Assembly: GCF_036409155.1 (NCBI RefSeq)
Contig: NZ_JAZGLW010000003.1
Coordinates: 532,308 to 596,307 of the forward strand
Direction of reading: 5' to 3'
DNA length: 64,000 nucleotides
Source of the DNA: Mycobacterium sp. 050128
GTDB taxonomy: Bacteria; Actinomycetota; Actinomycetes; Mycobacteriales; Mycobacteriaceae
Within the stretch, counting starts at the first letter, position 1, and every line of letters begins with the position of its first letter. Positions 43,020-51,662 of the stretch are shown one piece after another. Below the pieces are notes generated by a model, which had not been told where the DNA came from, did no database searches, and worked only from the letters and a program-made list of their open reading frames with translations. The translations under genes and the position numbers were made by a program.

Positions 43020-43904
43020 ATGTCGGAAACCACAAAGAAACACGGAATATTGGTCTGCGTCGACGGATCGGAGGCATCCGACGCTGCGGTGGCCTGGGCG
43101 GCCCGCGAGGCGGGAATGCGCCACACCGCTATCACGCTGATGCATGCCGTTGCGCCGATCGTTGTCGGCTTCCCGGTGGGCCGACTGTACGACGAAATGC
43201 CCGGCTGGCAGAAAGAAACCGGACAGCACGTCATCGATCAGGCCCAAAAAACGCTCAGCGCCAGCCTGGGCAAATCCGAGCCACCCGAAATACGTTCTGA
43301 GATGGTCTATTCCAACGTCGCACCCGCACTGATTGAGGCATCCAAGGATGCCCGGATGATCGTGGCGGGCAGCCAGGGCCTTGGCGCGTTGGGGCGGCTA
43401 CTGCTGGGCTCGATCACCACGTCGCTGGTCCACTACGCCCATTGCCCGGTCGCGGTCATTCATTCCGATGGTGACCCGGCTCCTGATCGCAGCGCTCCCG
43501 TCCTCGTCGGCATCGACGGTTCACCGGCCTCGGAAGCGGCGACCGCGTTGGCTTTTGACGAGGCCTCGCGTAGAGGGGTTGGTTTGGTGGCGCTGCATGC
43601 GTGGAGCGACGTCGGGGTGTTTCCGATGCTCGGCATGGACTGGAGGGATAGCGAGGCCAACGGGGAGGAAATACTTGCCGAACGCCTCGCCGGTTGGCAA
43701 GAACAGTATCCGGATGTGCACGTGAAGCGAGTCATCTGCTGTGATCTGCCCTCTCGATGGCTGTTAGAGGAGTCGAAGCACGCGCAGCTGGTGGTGGTCG
43801 GAAGCCACGGGCGTGGGGGCTTTGCCGGCATGCTGCTCGGCTCGGTCAGTTCCCATGTCGCGCAATCGGCAACCGTTCCGGTGATTGTCGTCCGGGGCAA
43901 CTAG
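43020..43904 (+). CDS. Universal stress protein (Rv2623/Rv1996/Rv2005c type)
   Basis: A 294-residue tandem Usp protein with both ATP-binding loops intact: first domain GSQGLGALGRLLLGS, second domain GSHGRGGFAGMLLGS. The second domain begins VLVGIDGSPASEAATALAFD. Length and block pattern match the Rv2623 group, ATP-binding proteins that promote entry into slow growth. The ATG 43020 follows TAGGAGAAC. It is probably expressed with the GNAT gene. Confidence 0.9.
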   Translation: MSETTKKHGILVCVDGSEASDAAVAWAAREAGMRHTAITLMHAVAPIVVGFPVGRLYDEMPGWQKETGQHVIDQAQKTLSASLGKSEPPEIRSEMVYSNVAPALIEASKDARMIVAGSQGLGALGRLLLGSITTSLVHYAHCPVAVIHSDGDPAPDRSAPVLVGIDGSPASEAATALAFDEASRRGVGLVALHAWSDVGVFPMLGMDWRDSEANGEEILAERLAGWQEQYPDVHVKRVICCDLPSRWLLEESKHAQLVVVGSHGRGGFAGMLLGSVSSHVAQSATVPVIVVRGN

Positions 43905-43917
43905 ACGCGTTCGGGGA

Positions 43918-43931
43918 GGGTCTTTGGTCCT
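43918..43931. promoter_or_regulatory. DosR box upstream of fdxA
   Basis: GGGTCTTTGGTCCT matches 11 of 14 core positions, 59 bp before the fdxA start. Confidence 0.65.
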
Positions 43932-43989
43932 CGATGTCGAGGCCATCGGTCGAGTGCGTAGTGCGCTACCGGCTCGTTAGCGTAGATCT

Positions 43990-44349
43990 ATGACGTATGT
44001 GATCGGTGCCGACTGCGTTGACGTGCTGGATAAATCCTGTGTTCAGGAGTGCCCCGTCGACTGCATTTACGAGGGCGCCCGGGCGATGTATATCAATCCC
44101 GACGAATGCGTGGACTGCGGCGCGTGCAAGCCGGCATGCCGCATGGACGCGATTTACTGGGAGGGAGATCTGCCCGCCGACCAGTCACAGCACCGGGACG
44201 ACAACGCCTTCTTCTTCAGCCTTCCGCTCCCGGGTCATACTGCGCCACTTGGCTGCCCGGGCGGCGCTGCCAACGTTGGTCCGCTCGGTGTGGACACACC
44301 GTTGGTGGCTGCGATGCCCGTACGTGAGGGCGGGTTAGACCCGCACTGA
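43990..44349 (+). CDS. fdxA: Seven-iron ferredoxin FdxA (Rv2007c-like)
   Basis: A 119-residue ferredoxin. Cysteines at 9, 17, 21 and 25 and at 40, 43, 46 and 50 (CVDCGACKPAC) give one 3Fe-4S and one 4Fe-4S cluster. The opening block and the Gly-rich tail with GPLGVDTPLVAAMPV correspond to M. tuberculosis FdxA, a DosR-regulon protein induced by low oxygen. It carries low-potential electrons for unknown partners. It stands alone with its own DosR box and converges on the usp gene at 44361. Confidence 0.95.
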   Translation: MTYVIGADCVDVLDKSCVQECPVDCIYEGARAMYINPDECVDCGACKPACRMDAIYWEGDLPADQSQHRDDNAFFFSLPLPGHTAPLGCPGGAANVGPLGVDTPLVAAMPVREGGLDPH

Positions 44350-44360
44350 CGATCGACTTG

Positions 44361-45176
44361 TCACGGGCGCACGACGAGCACCGAGCATCCGGCGTGTCCG
44401 AAATGTGGGTTGACCGGACCCACCATACTGGCGATCTTGTCGGCGTCCGAGCTGTCCACCACCGCTAGTTGTACGGGTTCGGTTGTGCTGGCGAGGAATT
44501 CAGCGGCTCCGCTTCGCGCGGCAGCCGGAAGGACGTGCACCTCACGATACTCAGACACCCACGCGCTGAGGCGCTGATCCAATTGAGAATACGGGATTTC
44601 ACCTAGCCCCCAACGCCAGACTCCCATCGCCAACACCGGTGCGTCGCGTAGGCGCGCTTCCCGGAAACCGTGCTCGAGCACAGCGTCGTTGTCGGGTTTG
44701 TCGTCGACGACGACGGCAACCCATCCCGAGCCGACGTCTTCGCCGTCGCGGTTGTGACGGATGATCGCCACCGGGCAATGCGCATTCTCGGCGACGGTCG
44801 CAGCCGTCGAGCCGAGTACTCTGCGGGCGACCCGCCCGATCCCGATCGAGCCCAGGCAAACCATTGCCGCGTGGGCGGATTCGTCGATCAACGCGTTCCC
44901 GATCGATCCGCGCACCAGGTCGGTTTCGACCTTGACCTGCTTACCCAGCGCATTGACCGCGGCGCAGGCGGCGCGCAGCGCTGTTTCGCCGTATTCGATA
45001 TCGAGGCTGTCATCGCGTGCGGTGCCATCGGACTCCCGTTCGGGGATCGCATGAACCAGACGCAGCGGAACGTCTCGGCTGATCGCCTCGGTCACCGCCC
45101 ATCTGGCCGCATTGATGGCGGCATCAGAGCCGTCGATACCCACGACGACCCGCTGCGATGATTGCGGACGATTCAT
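44361..45176 (-). CDS. Universal stress protein (Rv3134c/Rv2624c type)
   Basis: A 271-residue two-domain Usp protein. The first domain begins VVVGIDGSDAAINAARWAV and has the ATP loop LGSIGIGRVARRVLGSTAA; the second domain has no intact loop. The ATG at 45176 is preferred: the 40 codons upstream are not family-like and contain promoter sequence. It is divergent from the usp gene at 45449, with separate DosR boxes facing each. Confidence 0.88.
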   Translation of the reverse strand: MNRPQSSQRVVVGIDGSDAAINAARWAVTEAISRDVPLRLVHAIPERESDGTARDDSLDIEYGETALRAACAAVNALGKQVKVETDLVRGSIGNALIDESAHAAMVCLGSIGIGRVARRVLGSTAATVAENAHCPVAIIRHNRDGEDVGSGWVAVVVDDKPDNDAVLEHGFREARLRDAPVLAMGVWRWGLGEIPYSQLDQRLSAWVSEYREVHVLPAAARSGAAEFLASTTEPVQLAVVDSSDADKIASMVGPVNPHFGHAGCSVLVVRP

Positions 45177-45255
45177 TGCATTCTCCGATCGAACCAACGC
45201 TGGCGGGAAACCCCGCTTCATCGGCGATGTTATGAGCCTTAACTGATTCTCGGCA

Positions 45256-45269
45256 GGGCCCTTCGGCCC
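45256..45269. promoter_or_regulatory. Candidate DosR box for the minus-strand usp gene
   Basis: GGGCCCTTCGGCCC matches 10 of 14 core positions and is a strong palindrome, 80 bp before the usp start at 45176. It is followed on the plus strand by GTTTTT, so a hairpin terminator is the rival reading; no plus-strand gene ends here, which favours the operator. Confidence 0.5.
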
Positions 45270-45381
45270 GTTTTTGTCGCTATTGTCCCCAGGCAACGTG
45301 GGGGACCAGTTCGATGACTTTGCGGCAACCGTTCCGGGTCACGCTTATTCGCCGGTTGAGGGTCTCTCGTCCACGCAGTTG

Positions 45382-45395
45382 GGGACGAAAGTCTC
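45382..45395. promoter_or_regulatory. DosR box for the plus-strand usp gene
   Basis: GGGACGAAAGTCTC matches 12 of 14 core positions with TTG before it, 54 bp ahead of ATG 45449. Confidence 0.7.
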
Positions 45396-45448
45396 ATGAC
45401 CGATCAGTGTTTGGACCATATCGTTCTCGATGAAGCGAAGGAGAAACC

Positions 45449-46357
45449 ATGTCAGCGTCCGCGAAGCGTTACGGAATCGTCGTCGGAGTCGACGGATCGC
45501 CCGCGTCGGATTTCGCGGTCTGCTGGGGTGCGCGGGACGCGACGTTGCGTGGTGTCGGTTTGACCTTGGTCCACATGGTGAACCTGGCCGCGCCGGTGTG
45601 GCCGCCAATGCCTCTCACCGCAGATACTCCGATATGGCAGGAAGACTATGGACGTCGCATCCTCGAAGAGGCGGAGAAGATCGCCGAAGATGCCTCAAAA
45701 ATCCATGGCCGCATCGATATCGCTACAGAGCTGATGTTTACGTCGCCGGTTGCTGCGCTGGTCGAATTGTCCGGCGAGGCAGAGATGGTCGTCGTGGGCA
45801 GTAACGGGCGCGGAGCACTGGCCCGGACGTTCCTGGGCTCGGTCAGCTCGGGCGTGGTGCGCAGCGCGAGGTGCCCGGTCGCGGTCATCCGTGACGAAGA
45901 TCTGTCGATGCCGAACCCGCTTGACGCACCTGTGCTGGTGGGCGTCGACGGCTCTGCGGCGTCGGAGCTGGCGACGGCGATTGCTTTCGACGAAGCGTCC
46001 CGGCGCGGCGTCGAACTGACGGCTTTGCATGCGTGGAGCGACGTCGGAGTGTTCGAACTTCCAAAGCCGGAGTGGCCCGCGGTGCGGGCTCAGGCCGAGG
46101 AGATCCTGGCCGAACGCCTTGCCGGTTGGCAAGAACGCTACCCCGACGTAACGGTGCATCGACTTGTCGTGTGCGACCAACCTGCTCGGCAGCTGATCGA
46201 GCAGTCGGAGTCTGCCCAGCTGGTCGTCGTCGGCAGCCACGGCCGAGGTGGCTTGGCCGGCGCGTTGTTGGGTTCGGTCAGCAATGCGGTCCTGCATGGG
46301 GTCCGGATGCCGGTGATCGTCGCACGGCCATCTATCGGCCACCCAGATGAGGACTAA
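45449..46357 (+). CDS. Universal stress protein (Rv2623/Rv1996/Rv2005c type)
   Basis: A 302-residue tandem Usp protein. Both domains keep the ATP loop: [15 protein letters not shown] in the first and [15 protein letters not shown] in the second. It is close to the protein at 43020, sharing [11 protein letters not shown] and [10 protein letters not shown] in the second domain, so the two are paralogues. The start ATG 45449 follows GAAGGAG. Its TAA stop lies inside a DosR-type box that faces the next, shrunken usp gene. Confidence 0.9.
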   Translation: MSASAKRYGIVVGVDGSPASDFAVCWGARDATLRGVGLTLVHMVNLAAPVWPPMPLTADTPIWQEDYGRRILEEAEKIAEDASKIHGRIDIATELMFTSPVAALVELSGEAEMVVVGSNGRGALARTFLGSVSSGVVRSARCPVAVIRDEDLSMPNPLDAPVLVGVDGSAASELATAIAFDEASRRGVELTALHAWSDVGVFELPKPEWPAVRAQAEEILAERLAGWQERYPDVTVHRLVVCDQPARQLIEQSESAQLVVVGSHGRGGLAGALLGSVSNAVLHGVRMPVIVARPSIGHPDED

Positions 46358-46363
46358 AGCCTC
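46350..46363. promoter_or_regulatory. DosR box overlapping the usp stop codon
   Basis: AGGACTAAAGCCTC matches 11 of 14 core positions in a GAGG...CCTC palindrome. The TAA stop of the usp gene is inside it. It would drive the mini-usp and the Rv2004c-like gene. Confidence 0.6.
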
Positions 46364-46416
46364 ATGATCGACGACCGCGCAGGCAATAGCGTCTTCCATG
46401 ACGGATGGAGGGCGAA

Positions 46417-46575
46417 ATGACGGCATTCGAGAAGCGCTGCGGGATCGTCGTCAGAGACCGGCCGGGCCGCCAGCTGATCGAGCAGTCGAAGTCGGCGGAA
46501 GCGAAGCTGAGTTCGGTGAGCAACCTGGTCGTTCACGCGATCCACCCGCCGGTGATTGTGGCGCGTCACTCCTAG
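46417..46575 (+). pseudogene. Universal stress protein remnant (52 codons)
   Basis: The open frame starts FEKRCGIVV, equivalent to the first beta-strand of the usp at 45449. It jumps at once to RPGRQLIEQSKSAE, equivalent to the end of that protein's second domain, and then to LSSVSNLVVHAI and PPVIVARHS, the last strand. About 240 residues in between are gone, in two deletions that kept the reading frame. Start codon, a GGAGGG ribosome binding site and an upstream DosR box are intact, so a 52-residue peptide may still be made. A complete Usp fold is not possible. Confidence 0.7.
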
Positions 46576-46612
46576 AGCCCCAACGAATCCTCGTCGACAG
46601 GAATGTAGAGTC

Positions 46613-48151
46613 ATGAACGTTACGATTGCCGCTGACCGGCCTAGCCAAGCGCCGGCGGCAGTCGCATCGCCCTACATCGATGTCCGCGAAACCCACACCG
46701 GCATGGTGGTGCTCGCCGGGGATCGCGCCTTCAAGGCAAAGAAGCCGATCGCGACCCACTTCCTGGATTTCCGCACAACCGAGCTGCGCGAACGTGCATG
46801 CCTGCGAGAGATCGAGCTCAACGGCCGGCTGTCGCCTGAAAGCTATCTTGGCATTGCGCATCTCACTGATCCCTGCGGAGGACCGGCCGAACCGATCGTC
46901 GTCATGCGGCGCTACCGCGAAGAGGACCGGCTGACCTCCTTGATAACTCGCGGCCCCGACGACGCGGCCCGCGACGTGCTGGACACCATCGCTGACGTGC
47001 TGGCTCGATTCCACGCCCGCGCCGAGCGGAGCCTCGAGATCAGCGCCGAGGGCAAGTTGTCCGCGGTTGATGGGCGCTGGCGCCAGAACTTATCGGAACT
47101 GAACAGCTCTGTGGGCAAGCCGTTTTCAGAGATATCCTTTAAGCCGTTGGCGCGCGTTCAGCGCCTTGCTGCTGAATTCGTTTCGGGTCGGGCCCCGTTG
47201 TTCGCCCGTCGAGTCGAAGAAGGATGCATCGTCGACGGCCATGGCGATCTGCTCGCCGACGACATATTTTGGGCTGAAGGCAAGCCGGCGTTGCTCGACT
47301 GCCTGGAATTCGACGACAAGCTGCGCCATATCGACCGCATCGACGACGCGGCATTTTTGGCAATGGATCTGGAGTTCATGGGCCGCAAAGACCTTGGTGA
47401 CTATTTCGTCCAACGCTACATCGTCCACTCGGGTGACAGGGCGCCGACATCGTTGTGGGACTTCTACATCGCGTATCGCGCCGTGGTGAGAGCCAAGGTG
47501 GACTGCATTCGGCAGTCACAAGGCAACGCCGAGGCCGCCAGAGACGCGGGCCGGCACCTGGCCATTGCCGTTCGGCATCTAGAACACGGTAGCGTCCGCA
47601 TGGCGCTGGTCGGTGGGAATCCAGGAACCGGCAAGTCGACCGTCGCGCATGCACTCGCCGAAACGGTAGGAGCGCACCTGATCTCGACCGATGACGTACG
47701 TAGAGAGCTAGTAGATTCGGGCGTCATCACCGGGGGCGCGGGCATACTGAATGGGGGCTTGTACCGGTCCAGGAACGTCAGGCGGGTCTACGAGGTGGCT
47801 CTGGATCGGGCCCGCGCGCTTCTCGGCGATGGCTACTCAGTCATCCTCGACGGTACCTGGCGGGATCCACATCTACGTGCTTACGCCTATTTGGTCGCGT
47901 CCGAGATGTCCTCGGCTGTCGCGGAACTCATGTGTGTAGCAGGCGTCGAGACCGCTGCCACGAGAATACTGACCCGCCGACCAGGTAACTCCGAGGTGAC
48001 GCCGGAAATCGCGGCAGCGCTGGCGCGCGAACACAACGGCTGGGACACCGCGAGTGCGTTGGACACATCTCAGCCGTTCGAGCAAACCATCCAACAGGCA
48101 CATGCCATCTGGCGTCGGTCGGTCGCCGCTGGAATCAGCGTGTGGCCGTGA
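46613..48151 (+). CDS. Rv2004c-like protein: APH-type domain plus P-loop AAA kinase domain
   Basis: A 512-residue two-domain protein. Residues 1-330 form an aminoglycoside-phosphotransferase-like domain with FKAKKPI near the start and VDGHGDLLADDI carrying the catalytic HGD. Residues 340-512 form a P-loop kinase domain with Walker A GGNPGTGKST, then STDDVRREL and VILDGTWRD. The architecture matches Rv2004c, a DosR-regulon gene of M. tuberculosis. The substrate is unknown; the P-loop half resembles gluconate- or zeta-toxin-type kinases. The start ATG 46613 is 38 bp behind the mini-usp, and the gene leads into the ketoacyl synthase-tgs1 genes. Confidence 0.88.
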   Translation: MNVTIAADRPSQAPAAVASPYIDVRETHTGMVVLAGDRAFKAKKPIATHFLDFRTTELRERACLREIELNGRLSPESYLGIAHLTDPCGGPAEPIVVMRRYREEDRLTSLITRGPDDAARDVLDTIADVLARFHARAERSLEISAEGKLSAVDGRWRQNLSELNSSVGKPFSEISFKPLARVQRLAAEFVSGRAPLFARRVEEGCIVDGHGDLLADDIFWAEGKPALLDCLEFDDKLRHIDRIDDAAFLAMDLEFMGRKDLGDYFVQRYIVHSGDRAPTSLWDFYIAYRAVVRAKVDCIRQSQGNAEAARDAGRHLAIAVRHLEHGSVRMALVGGNPGTGKSTVAHALAETVGAHLISTDDVRRELVDSGVITGGAGILNGGLYRSRNVRRVYEVALDRARALLGDGYSVILDGTWRDPHLRAYAYLVASEMSSAVAELMCVAGVETAATRILTRRPGNSEVTPEIAAALAREHNGWDTASALDTSQPFEQTIQQAHAIWRRSVAAGISVWP

Positions 48152-48187
48152 ATAACTGAGCACACGTTCACCGCAGGAGTAAGGCAG

Positions 48188-49291
48188 ATGGCTCGGCATT
48201 GGTTGGTGATGGAGGCATCCGGCGACGGGCCTCCGGCACCGTTCGTCGCCCGGCTGGCAGGTGCCGGACGGCATTTGCCCCAGACCCACCTGACCACAGA
48301 CGAACTGATGGCGACCACACGCCACCGTACCCACATCGATCTGGAACGATTGACCGGGATCCACGAGCGGCGAGTTTCGGTGGGGGACGAGGATTCCTAC
48401 ACCCTGGCCACCTCGGCAGCACTGAATTGTCTTGCCGCCGCGCAACAGGATCCGGCATCGCTTGAGGTGGTTATCAGCTGTAGCATCACCAAGCTTCGTG
48501 GCGGTCTGACCCAATGGCTCGAGCCGTCGATGAGCAGCGCGATAGCCCGTGGGATTGGGGCGCCGCAGGCAATGACGTTCGATGTGTCGAATGCATGTGC
48601 TGGGATGCTCACCGGGGTAACGATTTTGAACAATTGGATCCGGCAGGGCATTGTCGAGCGCGGGCTGGTGGTCAGCGGAGAGTACATCTCCCAGCTCGGG
48701 CACAACGCGGCGCGCCATATCCGCAACATTATGAGCAAAGAGCTGGCGTGCCTGACCCTCGGCGATGCCGGCGCGGCACTTCTGTTGGAGCGCGCGCCCG
48801 CCGGCTCAGCGGGAATCAGCCTCGCCGGGTTCACCACGGTCGCCGACTACAGCCGGCTCTGTTTGGCTTATCCAAAAGGCCACGATCCGGGCGCGCGGAT
48901 GTTCACCAATTCCCGCGCCATTCAGAAGGCCGCGATCGCCAATACTCCGCTGCTGCTACACGAAGTACTTGACACTGTTGGTATTTCGATTCACGACATC
49001 GACCATGTCATCACGCATCAGACTTCAGCACGTGCCATCCGCAAGGGGATGGCCCGAATGTCGGAGTCGTTTGGCGACAGTCCCCGGCACGACGCCGTGA
49101 TCACCGTCGACCGGTACGGCAACACGGCATCGACGACCCATACGGTGGCCCTCGTCGAGGAACTCGAGGCGGGACGAATCGAGGCTGGAGAAAGGATCGC
49201 GCTGCTCGCGTTGGCTTCGGGATTAGAGATCGGCGTGGTCTTGCTGACCGTGGATGAGGATTTGGTGAGCCGTTATGGGCACAGTCATTGA
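48188..49291 (+). CDS. Beta-ketoacyl synthase III-like protein (thiolase superfamily)
   Basis: A 367-residue KAS III/FabH-type protein. The catalytic triad appears intact: Cys137 in FDVSNACAGM, His277 in HVITHQTSARAIRKG, and Asn312 in RYGNTAST. Typical FabH condenses an acyl-CoA starter with malonyl-ACP; OleA-type relatives join two acyl chains head to head. A long insert around residues 225-245 differs from housekeeping FabH. It follows the Rv2004c-like gene by 36 bp and overlaps the next, related gene by 17 bp, which implies co-translation and perhaps a heterodimer. Confidence 0.85.
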   Translation: MARHWLVMEASGDGPPAPFVARLAGAGRHLPQTHLTTDELMATTRHRTHIDLERLTGIHERRVSVGDEDSYTLATSAALNCLAAAQQDPASLEVVISCSITKLRGGLTQWLEPSMSSAIARGIGAPQAMTFDVSNACAGMLTGVTILNNWIRQGIVERGLVVSGEYISQLGHNAARHIRNIMSKELACLTLGDAGAALLLERAPAGSAGISLAGFTTVADYSRLCLAYPKGHDPGARMFTNSRAIQKAAIANTPLLLHEVLDTVGISIHDIDHVITHQTSARAIRKGMARMSESFGDSPRHDAVITVDRYGNTASTTHTVALVEELEAGRIEAGERIALLALASGLEIGVVLLTVDEDLVSRYGHSH

Positions 49292-50171
49292 ACGAGCCGA
49301 CGTCGCGCACTCGCGGTGGCGTGACCGGCACAGCGCGCTGCGTCTGGCGGTCAGCGTCGCCAAGGACTGTCTGCTGCACGCCGGATGCGAGCCAAATGAG
49401 TTGGATCTGGTAGTCAACGCCGGGATTTACCGCGATCGCAATCTGGGGGAGCCCGCGCTCGCCGCGCTCATTCAGGATGACATCGGAGCCAACACCGAGG
49501 ATCCGCACGCCGACGCACACGGCACGTTTTCTTTCGATGTCGCCAACGGCTCCTGCGGGCTATTGACTGCGCTGCAGATCGTCGACGGATTTCTGCGAAC
49601 GCGCAGCATCCACCGCGCCCTTGTCGTGGCCAGTGATGCCGATCCGGGCCATGGCATGAGCGAGCACTTTCCGTTTTCGGCCGCCGGTGCGGTGCTGCTG
49701 TGCGGATGGACTGACGACAGTTATGGTCTCAGCGGCGTCTCCTGGGTGAACGACGCGGTCGATGGCGACGAAGTATTCTCCGCAACAGTCGGATTCGCAG
49801 ACGCGCGTAACGTTCTTAGGTTCAATCAGTCGGCCGCGATGGATGAGCGATTCGCCGCGGCGGCCACCGAGGCGGCGCGAGCATGCCTGGATGCGCAATC
49901 GGTGCGGCTTTCCGATATCGACATGATCGTCGCCGCACCCGCGCGGCACGGCTACCGCAGCGCGTTGAGCGTCCGGCTTGGGGTGCCGATCGAGAAGATC
50001 AGTGTGGCTGACGATGAACGGATGCATACCGGCGCACTGGCGGCTGCCTTCGAGCAACAGGCTGCTCGGCTGCCGGCGGGCGCGCAAGTACTGCTCGTGG
50101 TTGCCGGTGCGGGCGTCACGGCCGGCGCCGCCTTGTACCGCCAGCCACCACCACAGAAGACGGTGTCGTGA
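49275..50171 (+). CDS. Second KAS III-like protein with altered active site
   Basis: A 298-residue thiolase-fold protein related to the preceding KAS III. The nucleophile region reads FDVANGSCGLL: compared with FDVSNACAGML of its partner, the Cys is moved one position downstream (Cys94) and Ser stands in its place. The catalytic His block is replaced by APARHGYRSAL and the GN-type Asn motif is absent. It may be a non-catalytic or differently acting subunit. It overlaps the partner's end and is followed by tgs1 with overlapping stop and start, so all three are co-expressed. The GTG/ATG spelling of its start is ATG 49275. Confidence 0.75.
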   Translation: MGTVIERADVAHSRWRDRHSALRLAVSVAKDCLLHAGCEPNELDLVVNAGIYRDRNLGEPALAALIQDDIGANTEDPHADAHGTFSFDVANGSCGLLTALQIVDGFLRTRSIHRALVVASDADPGHGMSEHFPFSAAGAVLLCGWTDDSYGLSGVSWVNDAVDGDEVFSATVGFADARNVLRFNQSAAMDERFAAAATEAARACLDAQSVRLSDIDMIVAAPARHGYRSALSVRLGVPIEKISVADDERMHTGALAAAFEQQAARLPAGAQVLLVVAGAGVTAGAALYRQPPPQKTVS

Positions 50172-51556
50172 TGGAGCATTTGAGCGCTTTCGATGCCACT
50201 TTCCTCGAGGTTGAAGACTCCGATCCGCACGTGAGTTTGGCGATCGGCAGTGTCTCGATTATGGAAGGCCCTGCTCCGAGCTACGAGGAGTTCGTTTCGA
50301 CCTTCGCCGAACGGGCACCGCAAATTCCGCGCTGCCGACAGGTCCTGCGGACGCACCCGCTAGATCTCGGCTCACCCGAATGGGCTGACGACCCGCATTT
50401 CGACGTCTCGCGGCACCTGCATCGTCTCGCCCTGCCGCACCCCGGCGACGACGCGGCGTTATTCGAGATGGTCGCGTCTGTAATGGAACGACGGCTCGAT
50501 CGCGAGCGCCCACTCTGGGAGTGCTGGATCTTCGAGGGGCTGAGCGGGGACCGGTGGGCCGTTTTGACCAAAGTCCATCACTGCATCGCCGATGGGATCG
50601 CGACAACGCAGATCCTGGCAAAATTCAGCGATAGCGGCGGCGGCGACAGCTTCGCGACCGCGATTCGTGCAGCCAGGGAGCCGGTCCGCCATGGCCTGGG
50701 CCTGCCGAAGATCAGCTTGAACCCGGTGAAGTGGGTCAGCGGGATAGCACGAAGCGCGTTTGCCGCGGCGGCCGCGGTCGAACACATGGCGATGGGTGCG
50801 GCCGAGCTGACGGCCGGTGTGCTGAGCGCGGCGCCCGATTCGTCGCTGAACGGACCGGTTACGTCGCTGCGCCGCTACAGTGTGGCCCGGGTTCGGTTGG
50901 CTGACCTGCAGGAGGTTTCTCGGGCATTCGGCGTGACGCTCAACGATGTAGCGCTGGCGGCGATCACCGACAGTTACCGCAAGATTTTGCTGGCGCGCGG
51001 TGAGCGGCCCGGCCACAACTCGCTGCGCACGCTTGTTCCGGTTTCGGTCCGCCCGGCGAATCACTTCAACATGGCCGACAATCAGGTCTCGGCAATGCTG
51101 CCGTTGCTACCGGTCGACGAGGCGGACCCAGTGAGCCAGCTGCAGGTGGTGCACAGTCGGCTCACCCGGGCCAAGGCGAGCGGCCAACGCGAAGGAGGCA
51201 CTGCGCTGACCTCGGCAGCTAAGAATGTCCCGTTCGCGTTCACGGCATGGGCCATCCGGTTGCTGTCCCGACTTCCGCAAAAGGCAGTGGTCGCGGTGGC
51301 GACCAACGTTCCCGGTCCTCGGGAGGGGCAGAAGCTGATGGGCCGGCGGGTGCTGGAGATCCTTCCGATCCCGCCGATCGCTCTCAACGTGCGTACCGCC
51401 GTCGCGATGCTCAGCTACGCCGACCAGTTCATTTTCGGCATCACCGCGGACTACGACACTGCGCCCGACATCGACGCGCTGGCCGCAGGAATTGAGGATG
51501 GGGTTTTACACCTCGTCAAGGCCAGCGGCATGCACCGAGGCAGAGCACGTTCGTAA
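50171..51556 (+). CDS. tgs1: Triacylglycerol synthase (WS/DGAT family), Tgs1/Rv3130c-like
   Basis: A 461-residue wax-ester synthase/diacylglycerol acyltransferase. The catalytic HHxxxDG motif is HHCIADG at residues 136-142; the second conserved block is SLNGPVTSLRRYSVARV, and later NVPGPREGQKLMGRRV. It matches Tgs1, the main hypoxia-induced triacylglycerol synthase of the DosR regulon, which esterifies diacylglycerol with acyl-CoA to store lipid. Start is ATG 50171 or GTG 50168, both overlapping the previous stop. It is translationally coupled to the two KAS III-like genes, an arrangement I do not recall from M. tuberculosis, where tgs1 is separate. Confidence 0.93.
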   Translation: MEHLSAFDATFLEVEDSDPHVSLAIGSVSIMEGPAPSYEEFVSTFAERAPQIPRCRQVLRTHPLDLGSPEWADDPHFDVSRHLHRLALPHPGDDAALFEMVASVMERRLDRERPLWECWIFEGLSGDRWAVLTKVHHCIADGIATTQILAKFSDSGGGDSFATAIRAAREPVRHGLGLPKISLNPVKWVSGIARSAFAAAAAVEHMAMGAAELTAGVLSAAPDSSLNGPVTSLRRYSVARVRLADLQEVSRAFGVTLNDVALAAITDSYRKILLARGERPGHNSLRTLVPVSVRPANHFNMADNQVSAMLPLLPVDEADPVSQLQVVHSRLTRAKASGQREGGTALTSAAKNVPFAFTAWAIRLLSRLPQKAVVAVATNVPGPREGQKLMGRRVLEILPIPPIALNVRTAVAMLSYADQFIFGITADYDTAPDIDALAAGIEDGVLHLVKASGMHRGRARS

Positions 51557-51612
51557 CCAAGCGAAGGGTTGCACAACCGCTGTGGTACAGCTGACGAAGG
51601 TCCTCCACGCTA

Positions 51613-51626
51613 GCGACTTCGGTCCC
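51613..51626. promoter_or_regulatory. Candidate DosR box downstream of tgs1
   Basis: GCGACTTCGGTCCC matches 11 of 14 core positions with TTTC after it, 37 bp before the small open frame at 51663. No annotated large gene follows closely. Confidence 0.5.
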
Positions 51627-51662
51627 TTTCAAGGGCTTTCGAGAATTGCTGGGATAGAAGTT

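Noticed and set aside
45251..45275. Hairpin followed by GTTTTT, read as a terminator
   Set aside because: No plus-strand gene ends just before it; the palindrome fits a DosR box for the minus-strand usp gene better.
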